From contig NZ_MRTH01000039.1 in the NCBI RefSeq assembly GCF_001956045.1, positions 12,535-76,534 of the forward strand: DNA of 64,000 nt, written 5' to 3'. A program made the translations under genes and the position numbers. How positions within the stretch are numbered: position 1 is the first letter of the stretch; every line of letters starts with the position of its first letter. This document shows positions 53,650-63,002 of this stretch, piece after piece. The notes beneath the pieces are model-generated. The model made no database searches. It was given only the letters and a program-made list of their open reading frames with translations, and was not told where the DNA came from. The stretch is from Paenibacillus sp. FSL H7-0331 (GTDB taxonomy: Bacteria; Bacillota; Bacilli; Paenibacillales; NBRC-103111).

Positions 53650-55365
53650 ATGCTTCAACGTTTTTTCGCTTATTATCGTCCTTATAAAAGCTTGTTTATT
53701 CTAGATTTCACCTGCGCCATATTGGCCGCTTTGTTGGAATTGGCGTTTCCTATCGCTGTTAACCGGATGGTGGACGATTTGCTGCCAAGCGGGAACTGGA
53801 AGTGGATTTTGTATGCTTGCCTTGGATTGCTTGGGATTTATCTGGTCAGCGCCGCATTACATTATGTGGTGACTTACTGGGGACACAAGCTCGGAATTAG
53901 CATCGAATCCGATATGCGTAAGAAGCTGTTTGACCGGGTACAGAAGCTATCGTTCCGTTTCTTTGATAACAATAAGACGGGGCATCTTGTTTCCCGGATG
54001 ACGAACGATTTGATGGATATTGGGGAAATCGCCCACCACGGACCGGAGGATTTATTTATCGCGGTAATGACGCTCACTGGAGCGTTTGGCATTATGCTCA
54101 GCATAAACTGGCAGCTAGCCGTGTTAACCTTTATCATCGTCCCGATTATGATTTATTTGTCTTTATTTTTTAGCCGCAAAATGTCAGCTGCCTTCAAACG
54201 CATGTTCGCGGATATTGCTGATTATAACGCACGAGTAGAGAACAATGTTAGTGGAATCCGCGTCGTTCAGGCGTTCGCCAATGAAAAGCATGAAATGTCA
54301 CGGTTTGCGGAGAACAACAACCGTTTTCGCATGACCAAGCTGATCACCTATAGAATTATGGCATGGAACTCGTCGATCAGCTTTATTTTAATGAAAGGCG
54401 TATCCTTGTTTGTGCTTGTTTGCGGGACTTGGTTTGTCATTAAGAACCGGATGACATATGGGGAATTTATCGCTTTTGTCATGCTGTCGAATGTGTTTCT
54501 TGGCCCTATTAAGCAAATCAATTCCGTGATCGAGACGTACCCCAAAGGTATTGCCGGATTTAAAAGATATTTGGAGCTGCTGGAGACTGAGCCGGATGTG
54601 GATGATGCACCGGATGCGCAGGCAATTACTCAGGTAAAAGGAGATATCCGCTACAGCGGGGTAACCTTCAGCTATGAGCATAAAGAGAAGGTGCTGAGTG
54701 GAGTAAGTCTTTCCATTCTGGCTGGCGAAACTGTTGCGCTCGTCGGTCCGTCAGGCGCAGGCAAGACCACGTTGTGCTCGCTGCTGCCACGTTTCTACGA
54801 TGTCGACGAAGGCTCAATTACAATAGATGGCATCGATCTTCGCAAAATGACCTTGGAATCGCTGCGCTCCCATATTGGCATTGTGCAGCAGGATGTGTTC
54901 CTGTTTGATGGTACAATCCGTGAGAACATTGCCTATGGCAAGCTGAACGCATCCGAATCTGAAATTTGGCAGGCTGCACGCCGGGCGCAGCTGGAGGAAA
55001 TGATTCTGTCGCAAAAGGACGGACTTGATGCAGTGATTGGAGAACGAGGTGTGAAGCTGTCCGGCGGACAGAAGCAGAGGCTTTCCATTGCACGGATGTT
55101 CCTGAAAAATCCACCTATTCTTATTTTGGATGAAGCGACATCCGCTTTAGATACTGAAACCGAAGCTGCCATTCAATTAGCACTTGCTGAGCTTTCACAG
55201 GGACGTACAACACTTGTGATTGCACATCGATTGGCTACGATTAAAAACGCGGATCGCATTATCGTTGTAGCCGAACAGGGGATAGCTGAACAGGGCAAGC
55301 ATGAGGAACTGATTGCTGCTCAGGGTATATACAGCCGCTTGCATCGGGCTCAGTTTGGAGCATGA
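53650..55365 (+). CDS. ABC exporter half-transporter (Sav1866/MsbA-like)
   Basis: 571 aa: six-helix membrane domain (1-310) and nucleotide-binding domain with Walker A GPSGAGKTTLCSLL, Q-loop VQQDVFLFDGTIRENI, signature LSGGQKQRLSIARM, Walker B ILILDEATSALD and H-loop IAHRLAT. Likely a homodimer. Among iron genes it may export a siderophore or recycle it after iron release, or be an importer-like siderophore transporter as in mycobacterial IrtAB. AGGAGG is before the ATG. It is followed after 34 bases by the reductase, so the two are probably one operon; no Fur box of its own was found. Confidence 0.93.
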   Translation: MLQRFFAYYRPYKSLFILDFTCAILAALLELAFPIAVNRMVDDLLPSGNWKWILYACLGLLGIYLVSAALHYVVTYWGHKLGISIESDMRKKLFDRVQKLSFRFFDNNKTGHLVSRMTNDLMDIGEIAHHGPEDLFIAVMTLTGAFGIMLSINWQLAVLTFIIVPIMIYLSLFFSRKMSAAFKRMFADIADYNARVENNVSGIRVVQAFANEKHEMSRFAENNNRFRMTKLITYRIMAWNSSISFILMKGVSLFVLVCGTWFVIKNRMTYGEFIAFVMLSNVFLGPIKQINSVIETYPKGIAGFKRYLELLETEPDVDDAPDAQAITQVKGDIRYSGVTFSYEHKEKVLSGVSLSILAGETVALVGPSGAGKTTLCSLLPRFYDVDEGSITIDGIDLRKMTLESLRSHIGIVQQDVFLFDGTIRENIAYGKLNASESEIWQAARRAQLEEMILSQKDGLDAVIGERGVKLSGGQKQRLSIARMFLKNPPILILDEATSALDTETEAAIQLALAELSQGRTTLVIAHRLATIKNADRIIVVAEQGIAEQGKHEELIAAQGIYSRLHRAQFGA

Positions 55366-55399
55366 ATCCATCTAAATACGAAAACAAATCTGGAGGCAA

Positions 55400-56446
55400 A
55401 TGATGAACGTACACTTGGAACTTTATGACGTCACGATTATTGGCGGAGGGCCTGCTGGTCTATATACGACTTTTTACAGTGGTATGCGTGAATTGAAGAC
55501 GAAGCTGATTGAAGCGCAGGATCAATTGGGTGGACGGCTGCTCACCTATCCCGAGAAGATCATCTGGGATGTCGGGGGCCTCACACCGATTCGCTGCGAG
55601 AAATTGATCGCCCAATTAATTGAGCAAGCCGAAACCTTTGAGCCAACAATGGTACTCGGTCAGCAAATTACAAGCTTTGAACGACAGTCGGACGGTACCT
55701 TTATCCTGACTGCTGCAAGTGGAGAACGGCATCATACAAGAACGGTTATCTTGACAATCGGTTATGGCATTCGCAAGATGGCGAAGCTGGAGATCGAAGG
55801 AGCAGACCGATACGAGGTGACCAACCTGTACTATACGGTCCAAGAGCTGGAAGTTTTCCGTGGGAAACGAGTGCTGATCTCCGGGGGTGGCGATTCAGCT
55901 GTGGACTGGGCGAATGAACTGGAATCGATTACGAAGAGTGTAACCGTCGTGCACCGACGTGACAGCTTTGGGGGCCATGAACGAAACGTGTCCAGGATGA
56001 AGCAATCCTCTGTGGACGTGCGTACGCCATATGCCATGCAAGCACTCCACAGCAGTAGCGGAGAAAGTATCGATCAGGTGACGATTGAGCATGTAGAAAC
56101 AGGGGAGTGCGAACGGCTGGAGGTGGATGCTGTCATCGTGAATCATGGGATGAGAAGTGATTTTGGACCGATTCGTGATTGGGATCTCAACATGGGAGAA
56201 TGGAATGCAACCGTAGGCGAGAAAATGGCGACCAACATCCCGGGCATCTTCGGTGCAGGCGACTTCGTGACCTTTGACAGTAAGGTCAGGCTGATCGCAG
56301 GAACGTTTACAGACGGCGTGCTGGCGCTCAATAGTGCCAAGCTGTACATGGATCCAGAAGCTCCTACGGTGGCATACGTATCCTCCCACAATGAGCGGTT
56401 TAAAGAGAAGAATCGTGCACTTGGCTTGGCGGCCGAGGAAGGATAA
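55400..56446 (+). CDS. Ferredoxin/flavodoxin--NADP+ reductase, thioredoxin-reductase-like (YumC type)
   Basis: 348-aa flavoprotein. FAD loop [28 protein letters not shown] loop [15 protein letters not shown] followed by [10 protein letters not shown], and the second FAD motif GIFGAGDFV. It lacks the CxxC of thioredoxin reductase and so belongs to the FNR2 group. In this locus it could reduce the ferric siderophore in the cytoplasm, directly or through a ferredoxin. The first ATG at 55400 and the next at 55403 are both in range of GGAGG. Confidence 0.92.
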   Translation: MMNVHLELYDVTIIGGGPAGLYTTFYSGMRELKTKLIEAQDQLGGRLLTYPEKIIWDVGGLTPIRCEKLIAQLIEQAETFEPTMVLGQQITSFERQSDGTFILTAASGERHHTRTVILTIGYGIRKMAKLEIEGADRYEVTNLYYTVQELEVFRGKRVLISGGGDSAVDWANELESITKSVTVVHRRDSFGGHERNVSRMKQSSVDVRTPYAMQALHSSSGESIDQVTIEHVETGECERLEVDAVIVNHGMRSDFGPIRDWDLNMGEWNATVGEKMATNIPGIFGAGDFVTFDSKVRLIAGTFTDGVLALNSAKLYMDPEAPTVAYVSSHNERFKEKNRALGLAAEEG

Positions 56447-56462
56447 TTATACCAAAGGGATT

Positions 56463-56501
56463 GAGGCTTGTCCGGGGTGAGACGGACAAGCTTCTCTTTT
56501 T
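56463..56501 (+). terminator. Terminator after the exporter-reductase operon
   Basis: GCTTGTCCG (56466-56474) pairs exactly with CGGACAAGC (56483-56491), followed by a pyrimidine run with five T. Confidence 0.85.
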
Positions 56502-56592
56502 GACTAATAGATAGTCATAGTAAATCGATTAAGAATTTGAAGAAAAAGTAAAATTTTTGATTTTATATATGATCAAATTAAAAAGTATTGTA

Positions 56593-56607
56593 TGATAATG
56601 AGAATCA
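56593..56607. promoter_or_regulatory. Fur box upstream of the permease operon
   Basis: TGATAATGAGAATCA matches the Fur consensus with two mismatches, 75 bases before the first permease start. Confidence 0.75.
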
Positions 56608-56681
56608 ATGTCATAGATTAACCGCATGTTCTTCCATGGATTGAGGTCTAATTTCTCGAAAGGATAGCTAAGGTGGAACAA

Positions 56682-57746
56682 ATGAGTAAATTAATGGAAC
56701 ATCATATTTCGAGGCAAAAACAATTTTCACCCTTTGCGGATAGGTTTCGAAGTCGACCGTGGACGGCAACCTTCATATTGACAGGTGGGTTGGTCGCATT
56801 AGTGTTGGGCATAGGTCTATCCGTCTCCCTCGGTGCGGCCGATATCCATTTACTCGTTGTGTGGGAGGCAATTTACAACTTTAATCCTGATCTCACTCAA
56901 CATCAGATTATTAAGGAGCTGCGGCTTCCGCGAGTGCTCGGTGGCGCGATGGTCGGGGCTTGCTTTGCTGTGGCGGGTGCTATCATGCAGGGGATGACAC
57001 GTAATCCGCTGGCGGACTCGGGCCTGCTCGGGCTGAATGCAGGAGCAGGATTAATGCTGGCGCTTTGCTTTGCTTTTTACCCGGGTTTGCCATTTATGTA
57101 CTTGATTATGTATTCGTTTTTAGGTGCAGGTATGGGTGCAGGGTTAGTATACGGCATTGGCTCGCTGGCTAAAGGTGGACTGACACCTGTACGATTGGTT
57201 TTGGCAGGTGCTGCGCTTAGCGCGCTGCTTAGTGCGATCAGTGAAGGGATTGCGCTTTACTACAAAATCGGTCAAGACCTGGCATTTTGGTATGCAGGTG
57301 GTGTGGCAGGGACGAAGTGGATCCAACTGAAAATTATGTTTCCTTGGGTCACTGCTGCCATTGTAGGGGCGATTGCCTTGTCTCGTTCGATCACGATGCT
57401 GAGTCTGGGAGAAGATATCGCTCGCGGACTTGGACAACGAACGCAATGGGTCAAGCTGGCCGGTGCTGTCATTGTACTTATTCTTGCCGGAGCGGCGGTA
57501 GCGGTTGTTGGTGCTGTCGGTTTTGTTGGGCTCATTATTCCCCATCTAACACGAAAGCTGGTTGGTGTCGATTACCGCTGGATTATTCCCTGCTCGGCGG
57601 TGCTGGGAAGCTTGCTTGTCGTGTTCGCTGATCTGGGGGCAAGAATGATTAATCCACCCTATGAAACACCGATCGGGGCATTCATCGCACTCATCGGGGT
57701 GCCTTTCTTCCTGTATCTGGCACGTAAGGAAAGGAGGGAACTATAG
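56682..57746 (+). CDS. Iron-siderophore ABC transporter permease, FecCD family, subunit 1
   Basis: 354-aa permease with about nine or ten helices. Family features: IKELRLPRVLGGAMVGACFAVAGAIMQGMTRNPLADSGLLGLNAGAG, GEDIARGLGQRT as the ATPase-coupling loop, and FVGLIIPHLTRKLVG. Pairs with the overlapping-operon partner at 57747. ATG 56682 is chosen because AAGGTGG precedes it; a GTG at 56673 is possible. Confidence 0.94.
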   Translation: MSKLMEHHISRQKQFSPFADRFRSRPWTATFILTGGLVALVLGIGLSVSLGAADIHLLVVWEAIYNFNPDLTQHQIIKELRLPRVLGGAMVGACFAVAGAIMQGMTRNPLADSGLLGLNAGAGLMLALCFAFYPGLPFMYLIMYSFLGAGMGAGLVYGIGSLAKGGLTPVRLVLAGAALSALLSAISEGIALYYKIGQDLAFWYAGGVAGTKWIQLKIMFPWVTAAIVGAIALSRSITMLSLGEDIARGLGQRTQWVKLAGAVIVLILAGAAVAVVGAVGFVGLIIPHLTRKLVGVDYRWIIPCSAVLGSLLVVFADLGARMINPPYETPIGAFIALIGVPFFLYLARKERREL

Positions 57747-58781
57747 ATGGATATCGTATCGGTTTCAACTGTCGAACAAAGGAAGAGAAAGCGCGGTATT
57801 CTGGTATTGTCCGTACTCGGCGTGCTTATTGGCATTGCTTTTTTGTTCAGCATGAATATGGGATATATCCGGCTTTCCCCGATGGATGTGATTCGTACGT
57901 TATTTGGTTGGGGGACGAATAAGCAAAATCTGATTCTGTTCGATTTCCGTTTACCACGGATCGTGATTTCCGTGCTGATTGGTGCAGGATTGGCCGTATC
58001 AGGCTGCGTGATGCAGGGAATATCGCGTAACGCTTTGGCTGACCCAGGAATTCTTGGTATTAACGCCGGAGCTGGATTAATGGTGATGCTGTTTATTTCG
58101 TTCTATCCGACGACAGCCGCCGCACCTGTCTTTCTGCTGCCGGTACTTGCCCTGGTGGGAGCGGGTCTGACAGCTGCGCTCATCTATTCACTTGCGTACA
58201 AGCGCCATAAGGGCTTGTCGCCAACGCGTCTGTTGCTGACGGGAATTGCCGTTGCGGCGGGTATTAGTGCGGCGATGATCGTGCTGATGCTGCGGCTGAG
58301 CCCTGATAAATATCAATTTGTGGCGACTTGGATGGCGGGCAGCATATGGGGAACGAATTGGAAGTTCGTGCTATCGCTGCTGCCATGGATTGTTGTTCTG
58401 CTGCCTTATGTTTTCTATAAAGCTTCGGTCATGAACGTGCTCAATTTGGGAGAACAAATGGCAGTCGGACTGGGGGCATCGGTATCAAGAGAGCAGTTGA
58501 AGCTATTGTCGGCTGCAGTTGGACTCGCCGCCTCGTGTGTCGCTGTAAGCGGAGGCATCGGGTTCGTAGGACTTATCGGACCGCATCTGGCGCGGCGTTT
58601 GGTTGGACCCAAGCATCAATTGTTGCTTCCGACGTCGGCGCTAGTGGGATCGTTGTTGGTTATAACGGCAGATACGCTTGGCCGCCAGATTCTACAGCCG
58701 TCTGAAATCCCGACAGGCATTGTTGTGGCAATCATTGGCGCACCTTATTTTCTTTATTTGCTGGCTCGTTCAAGGACATAA
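57747..58781 (+). CDS. Iron-siderophore ABC transporter permease, FecCD family, subunit 2
   Basis: 344 aa. FDFRLPRIVISVLIGAGLAVSGCVMQGISRNALADPGILGINAGAG, coupling loop GEQMAVGLGASV and FVGLIGPHLARRLVG are seen. The start abuts the stop of subunit 1 (TAG then ATG) with GGAGGG upstream. No ATPase gene follows; in Bacilli such permeases often share a housekeeping FhuC/YusV-type ATPase encoded elsewhere. Confidence 0.94.
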   Translation: MDIVSVSTVEQRKRKRGILVLSVLGVLIGIAFLFSMNMGYIRLSPMDVIRTLFGWGTNKQNLILFDFRLPRIVISVLIGAGLAVSGCVMQGISRNALADPGILGINAGAGLMVMLFISFYPTTAAAPVFLLPVLALVGAGLTAALIYSLAYKRHKGLSPTRLLLTGIAVAAGISAAMIVLMLRLSPDKYQFVATWMAGSIWGTNWKFVLSLLPWIVVLLPYVFYKASVMNVLNLGEQMAVGLGASVSREQLKLLSAAVGLAASCVAVSGGIGFVGLIGPHLARRLVGPKHQLLLPTSALVGSLLVITADTLGRQILQPSEIPTGIVVAIIGAPYFLYLLARSRT

Positions 58782-58824
58782 TGCCAGATTTACGAAAAGG
58801 GTAAGAAGCAACCTCTATCGATAT

Positions 58825-58839
58825 TAACAATCATTATCT
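58825..58839. promoter_or_regulatory. Weak Fur box upstream of lipoprotein copy 3
   Basis: TAACAATCATTATCT differs from the consensus at three of 15 positions; the central AATCATTATC is intact. It lies 27 bases before the start at 58867. Confidence 0.6.
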
Positions 58840-58866
58840 TAATAAGAGTACGATAGGAGAAATACC

Positions 58867-59907
58867 ATGAAATCGTCATCCAAAATTGCTAAGTCGTTTG
58901 TTGTCTGCGTGCTGCTCTGCATGCTATTGGCCGCTTGCGGCGCAAATTCAAGTGTGGAGACAGCATCGAGTTCTGTACAGGCTACAACTGGTAGCGGACA
59001 AGCATCGTCGTCGACAACACCAGAAACGCGTTTGTTCCGAGATTATCAAGGACATGAAGTAACGATACCAACGCATCCGAAACGGATCATCGTCAACCAA
59101 TTTATGGGGCATTTGCTGGCGGTAGGAGTAAAGCCGGTCGGAGCGACTTCGAATCAGCTGAGCCAATTTGAGAAATCGTCTTTCCTGAAACCGCTTGGAT
59201 TGACCACGGGTATTGAAGACCTGGGTACTACGATTTCGCTGGAGAAAGCGCTCAGTATGGAACCAGATCTGATTATCTTGCAGGAAAATGCTAATGAGGA
59301 GACCCAGAATTACGCGGCTTTCTCCAAAATCGCCCCTACCGTAATATTGAAATACGGCTCCAAAACGATGCTGGACCAGTTGAAAGAAGTAGCCGATGTC
59401 GCCGGTCAGCCGCAGAAAGCGGAGCAGTGGATTGCGCAGTATGAGAAGAAAGTAAAGCAGTATCGCGAACAATTAGCTGGAGTCATCGGTTCAAATGTTA
59501 CATTTACAGTGATGGAAGCGTGGCCGAAGTCAGAAATTATGATTTTCGGAAACCTCTTCGGTCGTGGCACCTTTAGCCTGTATAATTCGTTGCAGCTGAA
59601 AGCACCGCCTAAGGTTCAGGAGGCGATCATGGACAAAGAGCCGTCATATGTAAAAGTCTCACTTGAAGCGCTGCCGGAATATATGGGAGACTATGTTTTC
59701 CTATCCGTCTACGATTGGCAGAACGGTGATAATTCCAAACTGGAAAACGAACTCAAAAATGCACCGGTTTGGCGCAGCCTGTCCGTTGTCAAGGAGAATC
59801 GTGTCATCCCAGTCAGTGTCGATGATTTTCTTCCTGGAGATCCGCTCTCTATTGAAAAACAAATGGAGAAGCAAGTGCAGCTGCTCTTGGAGCATTACAA
59901 GAAATAG
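58867..59907 (+). CDS. Siderophore-binding lipoprotein, copy 3
   Basis: 346 aa. Signal peptide with lipobox LLAAC near residue 24, a Ser/Thr-rich linker, then TIPTHPKRIIVNQFMGHLLAVGVKPVG and DLIILQENANEE. Sits directly behind the two permeases and is the most natural partner for them. Shares sequence features with copy 2. The regulator at 59910 begins two bases after its stop. Confidence 0.93.
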   Translation: MKSSSKIAKSFVVCVLLCMLLAACGANSSVETASSSVQATTGSGQASSSTTPETRLFRDYQGHEVTIPTHPKRIIVNQFMGHLLAVGVKPVGATSNQLSQFEKSSFLKPLGLTTGIEDLGTTISLEKALSMEPDLIILQENANEETQNYAAFSKIAPTVILKYGSKTMLDQLKEVADVAGQPQKAEQWIAQYEKKVKQYREQLAGVIGSNVTFTVMEAWPKSEIMIFGNLFGRGTFSLYNSLQLKAPPKVQEAIMDKEPSYVKVSLEALPEYMGDYVFLSVYDWQNGDNSKLENELKNAPVWRSLSVVKENRVIPVSVDDFLPGDPLSIEKQMEKQVQLLLEHYKK

Positions 59908-59909
59908 GA

Positions 59910-61592
59910 ATGGAAAACGAACATATAATTAACGTAAATCAACCTAAGGACGACTTCGGTTTATGGCATATTGGGAAGTGTGGGATGGTGATTGTGATGC
60001 ATGATCAGGAGTCAAAGGTGCCTGCGGTGGATTCCATGTTATACAAGCTTGAAGAGATCCGTCTGCTGAATATGGAAGCTTATGGCCGATTGGGCAAAAG
60101 CATTATCACCTTACACACACTGCTGCTGGTAAGCGGAGGCGGGGGCGTGTGCAGAATTGATGGAGACAGCATAAGCATGAGTCGTGGCACTTGCCTTGTA
60201 CTGTCACCGGGAGTCCTGTTGGAAGCCAGTATGGAAGAGATCAGGGAGGTTCAAATCTATCTGATTACTTTTCATGTATATGATGCCTCTGAGCCAACCC
60301 GCCTTCAACACGGGGTGCTTCCTTGCCGTCGGGTCGTGAGTGTTCCTTCATGCTCCAGGCTTGAGGAAATTGCGCGCAATATGATACAGCATCGGCAGCG
60401 GGAGAATGCATGGGACAGGCTCAAAGCGAATATATGGTTCCAGGAGCTGCTTCTCGATATTGTTCAGCAAGGTTTTCTTGGCAGCCAACCGGATGCTCAA
60501 GAGGCAATATCCCGTACGATGGCATACATGGAACGCAACTACCGGGAGGGGATAACCCGCGAAACGCTGGCGCAAATTGCCGGGATGAGTGCCGAGTATT
60601 ATTCTCGGTTGTTCAAGAAGCGGAACGGGCAGAGCCCTGTGGATTATTTGACGGAGATTCGTATGAGGCATGCCAAGCGTATGCTCGTGCTTTCCAACAC
60701 TTCCATCAGAGATGTTGCACAGAGCGTCGGTTTTAACGATGAATTCTATTTTAGCCGCAAATTCAAGCAAAACGCAGGCTCCGCCCCCACTGTATATGTA
60801 AAAAATTACAGTCGTACGAAAAAAGTAGCCTCGCTGTTCATTCCATATTCCGGGCATCTTCTAGCGCTGGGTGTTGAGCCCTATATTTCACCCCGTATCA
60901 AGTCCAATCCGATTACCGCCCATTTACCTGCAGCTACCCATGTGGATGATGTTAATCCCGACCTGGAGACTTTGGTGGATGCGCAGCCAAGCTTAATCCT
61001 GACCAGCGAATACGTGGATCCACTTAAAGCGGAACGATTAAACAGCATTGCTCCTACGATTACGATTCCATTTTTCCAGATGGACTGGAGGGGACACTTC
61101 AAAGCGGTTTCCAGAGTAATCGGCAAGGAAAAGCAGGCGAATGAATGGTTGAGCAATTACGAGACAAAAGCCGAGCGGGCCCGCAGTCAACTCAAAAAGC
61201 ATATGGGGTCCTCTAACAAAGTACTAATACTCGTCATTCGAGGTGGCAAATATTACGTATATGGAAGCCGTAATGCCGGGGCGGTTATTTATGGCGACTT
61301 GCAGTTGGCTCCTCCGGAGGGAGTTAGCGGTATTTATCACTTTATGGAAATGACTGTTGAGGCTATAACGGACAGGTATGAGCCTGATTATTTAATTATA
61401 CAAAACAGGGATTGTTCCGATGTAAGTAAGGCAGTCGAGCCGCTGAAAACCGGGCCTTGGAACAAGATGAAGGCTGTGCAAAAACAGCAGGTGTACTGGA
61501 TTCAGGATGACCCCTCCTCATGGAATTGTTACACCTCGTTATCGCATGCATGCATTCTCGATGAGGTTGTGGAATGGTTCGTGTCACAATAA
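59910..61592 (+). CDS. AraC-family regulator fused to a siderophore-binding-protein domain (Btr-like), copy 2
   Basis: 560 aa, no signal peptide. Cupin-like sensor (1-190), double helix-turn-helix (about 198-297, MAYMERNYREGITRETLAQIAGMS; SVGFNDEFYFSRKFKQNAG), and a binding-protein domain from about 303 (KVASLFIPYSGHLLALGVEPYIS). The binding domain resembles the lipoprotein just downstream (copy 4; shared HLLALGI/HLLALGV and the VIGKEK/IVGKEKEA segment), so the regulator probably senses that lipoprotein's ligand after import. Start at 59910 has only AGGA close by; coupling to the gene upstream is likely. Confidence 0.92.
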   Translation: MENEHIINVNQPKDDFGLWHIGKCGMVIVMHDQESKVPAVDSMLYKLEEIRLLNMEAYGRLGKSIITLHTLLLVSGGGGVCRIDGDSISMSRGTCLVLSPGVLLEASMEEIREVQIYLITFHVYDASEPTRLQHGVLPCRRVVSVPSCSRLEEIARNMIQHRQRENAWDRLKANIWFQELLLDIVQQGFLGSQPDAQEAISRTMAYMERNYREGITRETLAQIAGMSAEYYSRLFKKRNGQSPVDYLTEIRMRHAKRMLVLSNTSIRDVAQSVGFNDEFYFSRKFKQNAGSAPTVYVKNYSRTKKVASLFIPYSGHLLALGVEPYISPRIKSNPITAHLPAATHVDDVNPDLETLVDAQPSLILTSEYVDPLKAERLNSIAPTITIPFFQMDWRGHFKAVSRVIGKEKQANEWLSNYETKAERARSQLKKHMGSSNKVLILVIRGGKYYVYGSRNAGAVIYGDLQLAPPEGVSGIYHFMEMTVEAITDRYEPDYLIIQNRDCSDVSKAVEPLKTGPWNKMKAVQKQQVYWIQDDPSSWNCYTSLSHACILDEVVEWFVSQ

Positions 61593-61652
61593 TCTATGTG
61601 ATCCGTCATAATTGTTCATGGCTCTTCCCTGAGTAATCGTTATAATTGTGAA

Positions 61653-61667
61653 TGATAATCAATGTCA
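61653..61667. promoter_or_regulatory. Fur box upstream of lipoprotein copy 4
   Basis: TGATAATCAATGTCA has two mismatches to the consensus. It overlaps the first ATG of the long frame (61652), which is why the later ATG at 61694 is the real start. Confidence 0.75.
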
Positions 61668-61693
61668 ATCAGATGAAAAGGGGAGATTTCAGC

Positions 61694-62746
61694 ATGTTCG
61701 ATACACAAGTACATCGAGGGAAGCGCCATTGGCTGCTGATTACAGCTCTGGTTTTAACGATGGTATGGATCGTCACGGGGTGCGGAACTGCGGGAACGGG
61801 ACCAAGTACGACGGAAGCAGGGGTGAAGCCGCCTGAGAATGAGGGTACAGCAGCTCCGAATCAGAAGAATAGCCCCAAGGAACGTACAGTTAAGCATAAG
61901 CTGGGCGATGTTAAGATCCCGGCTGATCCCCAAAAAATAGCTGCGTTGGTATATGCCCATGCGGACCATCTGCTCGCACTTGGCATCAAGCCTCACGCGT
62001 TGGTCACTCAGACAGGAACGGAGTTTCTGCCTTATCTGAAGGATCAGCTGCAAGGTGTTAAACCGCTCGGTCTGGCACATGAACTGAATCTGGAGGCTGT
62101 ATTGGCAGCCGAGCCTGATCTTATTATTGCCAACACAGGCTTTCATGAGAAAACGTATGATTCGCTCAACAAGATCGCTCCGACGGTGCTGCAGGAGAAT
62201 TATCTGGATGCCATGGACTGGTTTCGTGACACAGCCAAAATTGTAGGTAAAGAAAAAGAAGCCGATGTCGTGGTCAAGCAGCTTCTTGATAAAGCGGCAC
62301 AAGCCAAAGAAAAGCTTTCCAAGATTGTAGGCAATCAAACGGTAGCTTTTGTAAGGGTTAGCGGTAAAGAATTGTCGGTTGTTGGAATTGAGGAACAAAA
62401 TCGAGGGAAAATGACCTACTTCGGCAGTCTGTTGTATGAAAACGTTGGACTTAAGGAGCCGGACTATAAAGCAATGGGAATTGAGTTTAAAAAGTCGATT
62501 GCGACCATTTCAATGGAAAAACTGCCCGATCTGAAGGCTGATCATATTTTTATGCTCGTTCGTGATGGGGCGGACAATGAAAAGGTGTGGTCGGAGCTGC
62601 AGCAAAATCCTATTTGGAAAACCCTTCCGGCTGTAAAAAATAATCATTTGTATGTAGTCAAGGATTCTGCCAAATGGTTTGCAGGGTATGGACCCATCGC
62701 TTTTAGTCAAATTATAGACGAAGCTGTTACTGCTTTGAGCAAATAA
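61694..62746 (+). CDS. Siderophore-binding lipoprotein, copy 4
   Basis: 350 aa from the ATG at 61694, with GGGGAGA seven bases upstream. Signal peptide with lipobox VTGC near residue 29, proline/glycine-rich linker, then KLGDVKIPADPQKIAAL and HADHLLALGIKPHALV. Probably serves the FecCD permeases at 56682-58781. Shares features with the sensor domain of the regulator just upstream. Followed by a terminator. Confidence 0.93.
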   Translation: MFDTQVHRGKRHWLLITALVLTMVWIVTGCGTAGTGPSTTEAGVKPPENEGTAAPNQKNSPKERTVKHKLGDVKIPADPQKIAALVYAHADHLLALGIKPHALVTQTGTEFLPYLKDQLQGVKPLGLAHELNLEAVLAAEPDLIIANTGFHEKTYDSLNKIAPTVLQENYLDAMDWFRDTAKIVGKEKEADVVVKQLLDKAAQAKEKLSKIVGNQTVAFVRVSGKELSVVGIEEQNRGKMTYFGSLLYENVGLKEPDYKAMGIEFKKSIATISMEKLPDLKADHIFMLVRDGADNEKVWSELQQNPIWKTLPAVKNNHLYVVKDSAKWFAGYGPIAFSQIIDEAVTALSK

Positions 62747-62776
62747 GAATCAAATGGACAAGTACTTGCAGCCGTC

Positions 62777-62823
62777 GAGAGGTAATTCTAACAGTTCAAA
62801 CTGTGGAATTGCCTCTTTTTTAT
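62777..62823 (+). terminator. Terminator of lipoprotein copy 4
   Basis: AGAGGTAATT...AACAG pairs with CTGT...AATTGCCTCT across a short loop, followed by six T. Confidence 0.8.
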
Positions 62824-62853
62824 GAGATAAGAATATAGGGAAGGATTCTTCAC

Positions 62854-63002
62854 ATGAGCGATACGAAAAAGATCCTAAGAGGTTTAGAATCGTTGACAGG
62901 ACCTTTTCCGTATTTTGCTGCAAATCGGTTACCGGAAAGTCCGAGTGAATGATTTCTCGATTGGTTGAATCTGGCGATGCGTTTTACTTTGGAGAAATCA
63001 TA
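62854..63002 (+). pseudogene. Decayed pyridoxamine 5'-phosphate oxidase-like gene
   Basis: From an ATG at 62854 the frame reads SLTGPFPYFAANRLPESPSE, then a TGA at 62950-62952, then FLDWLNLAMRFTLEKS and a stop. This corresponds to the first 50 residues of PNPOx-family proteins (LTGPFP...F..SP.ELF..WL..AI). GGGAAGG precedes the start. The rest of the gene is missing or scrambled. Confidence 0.65.
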
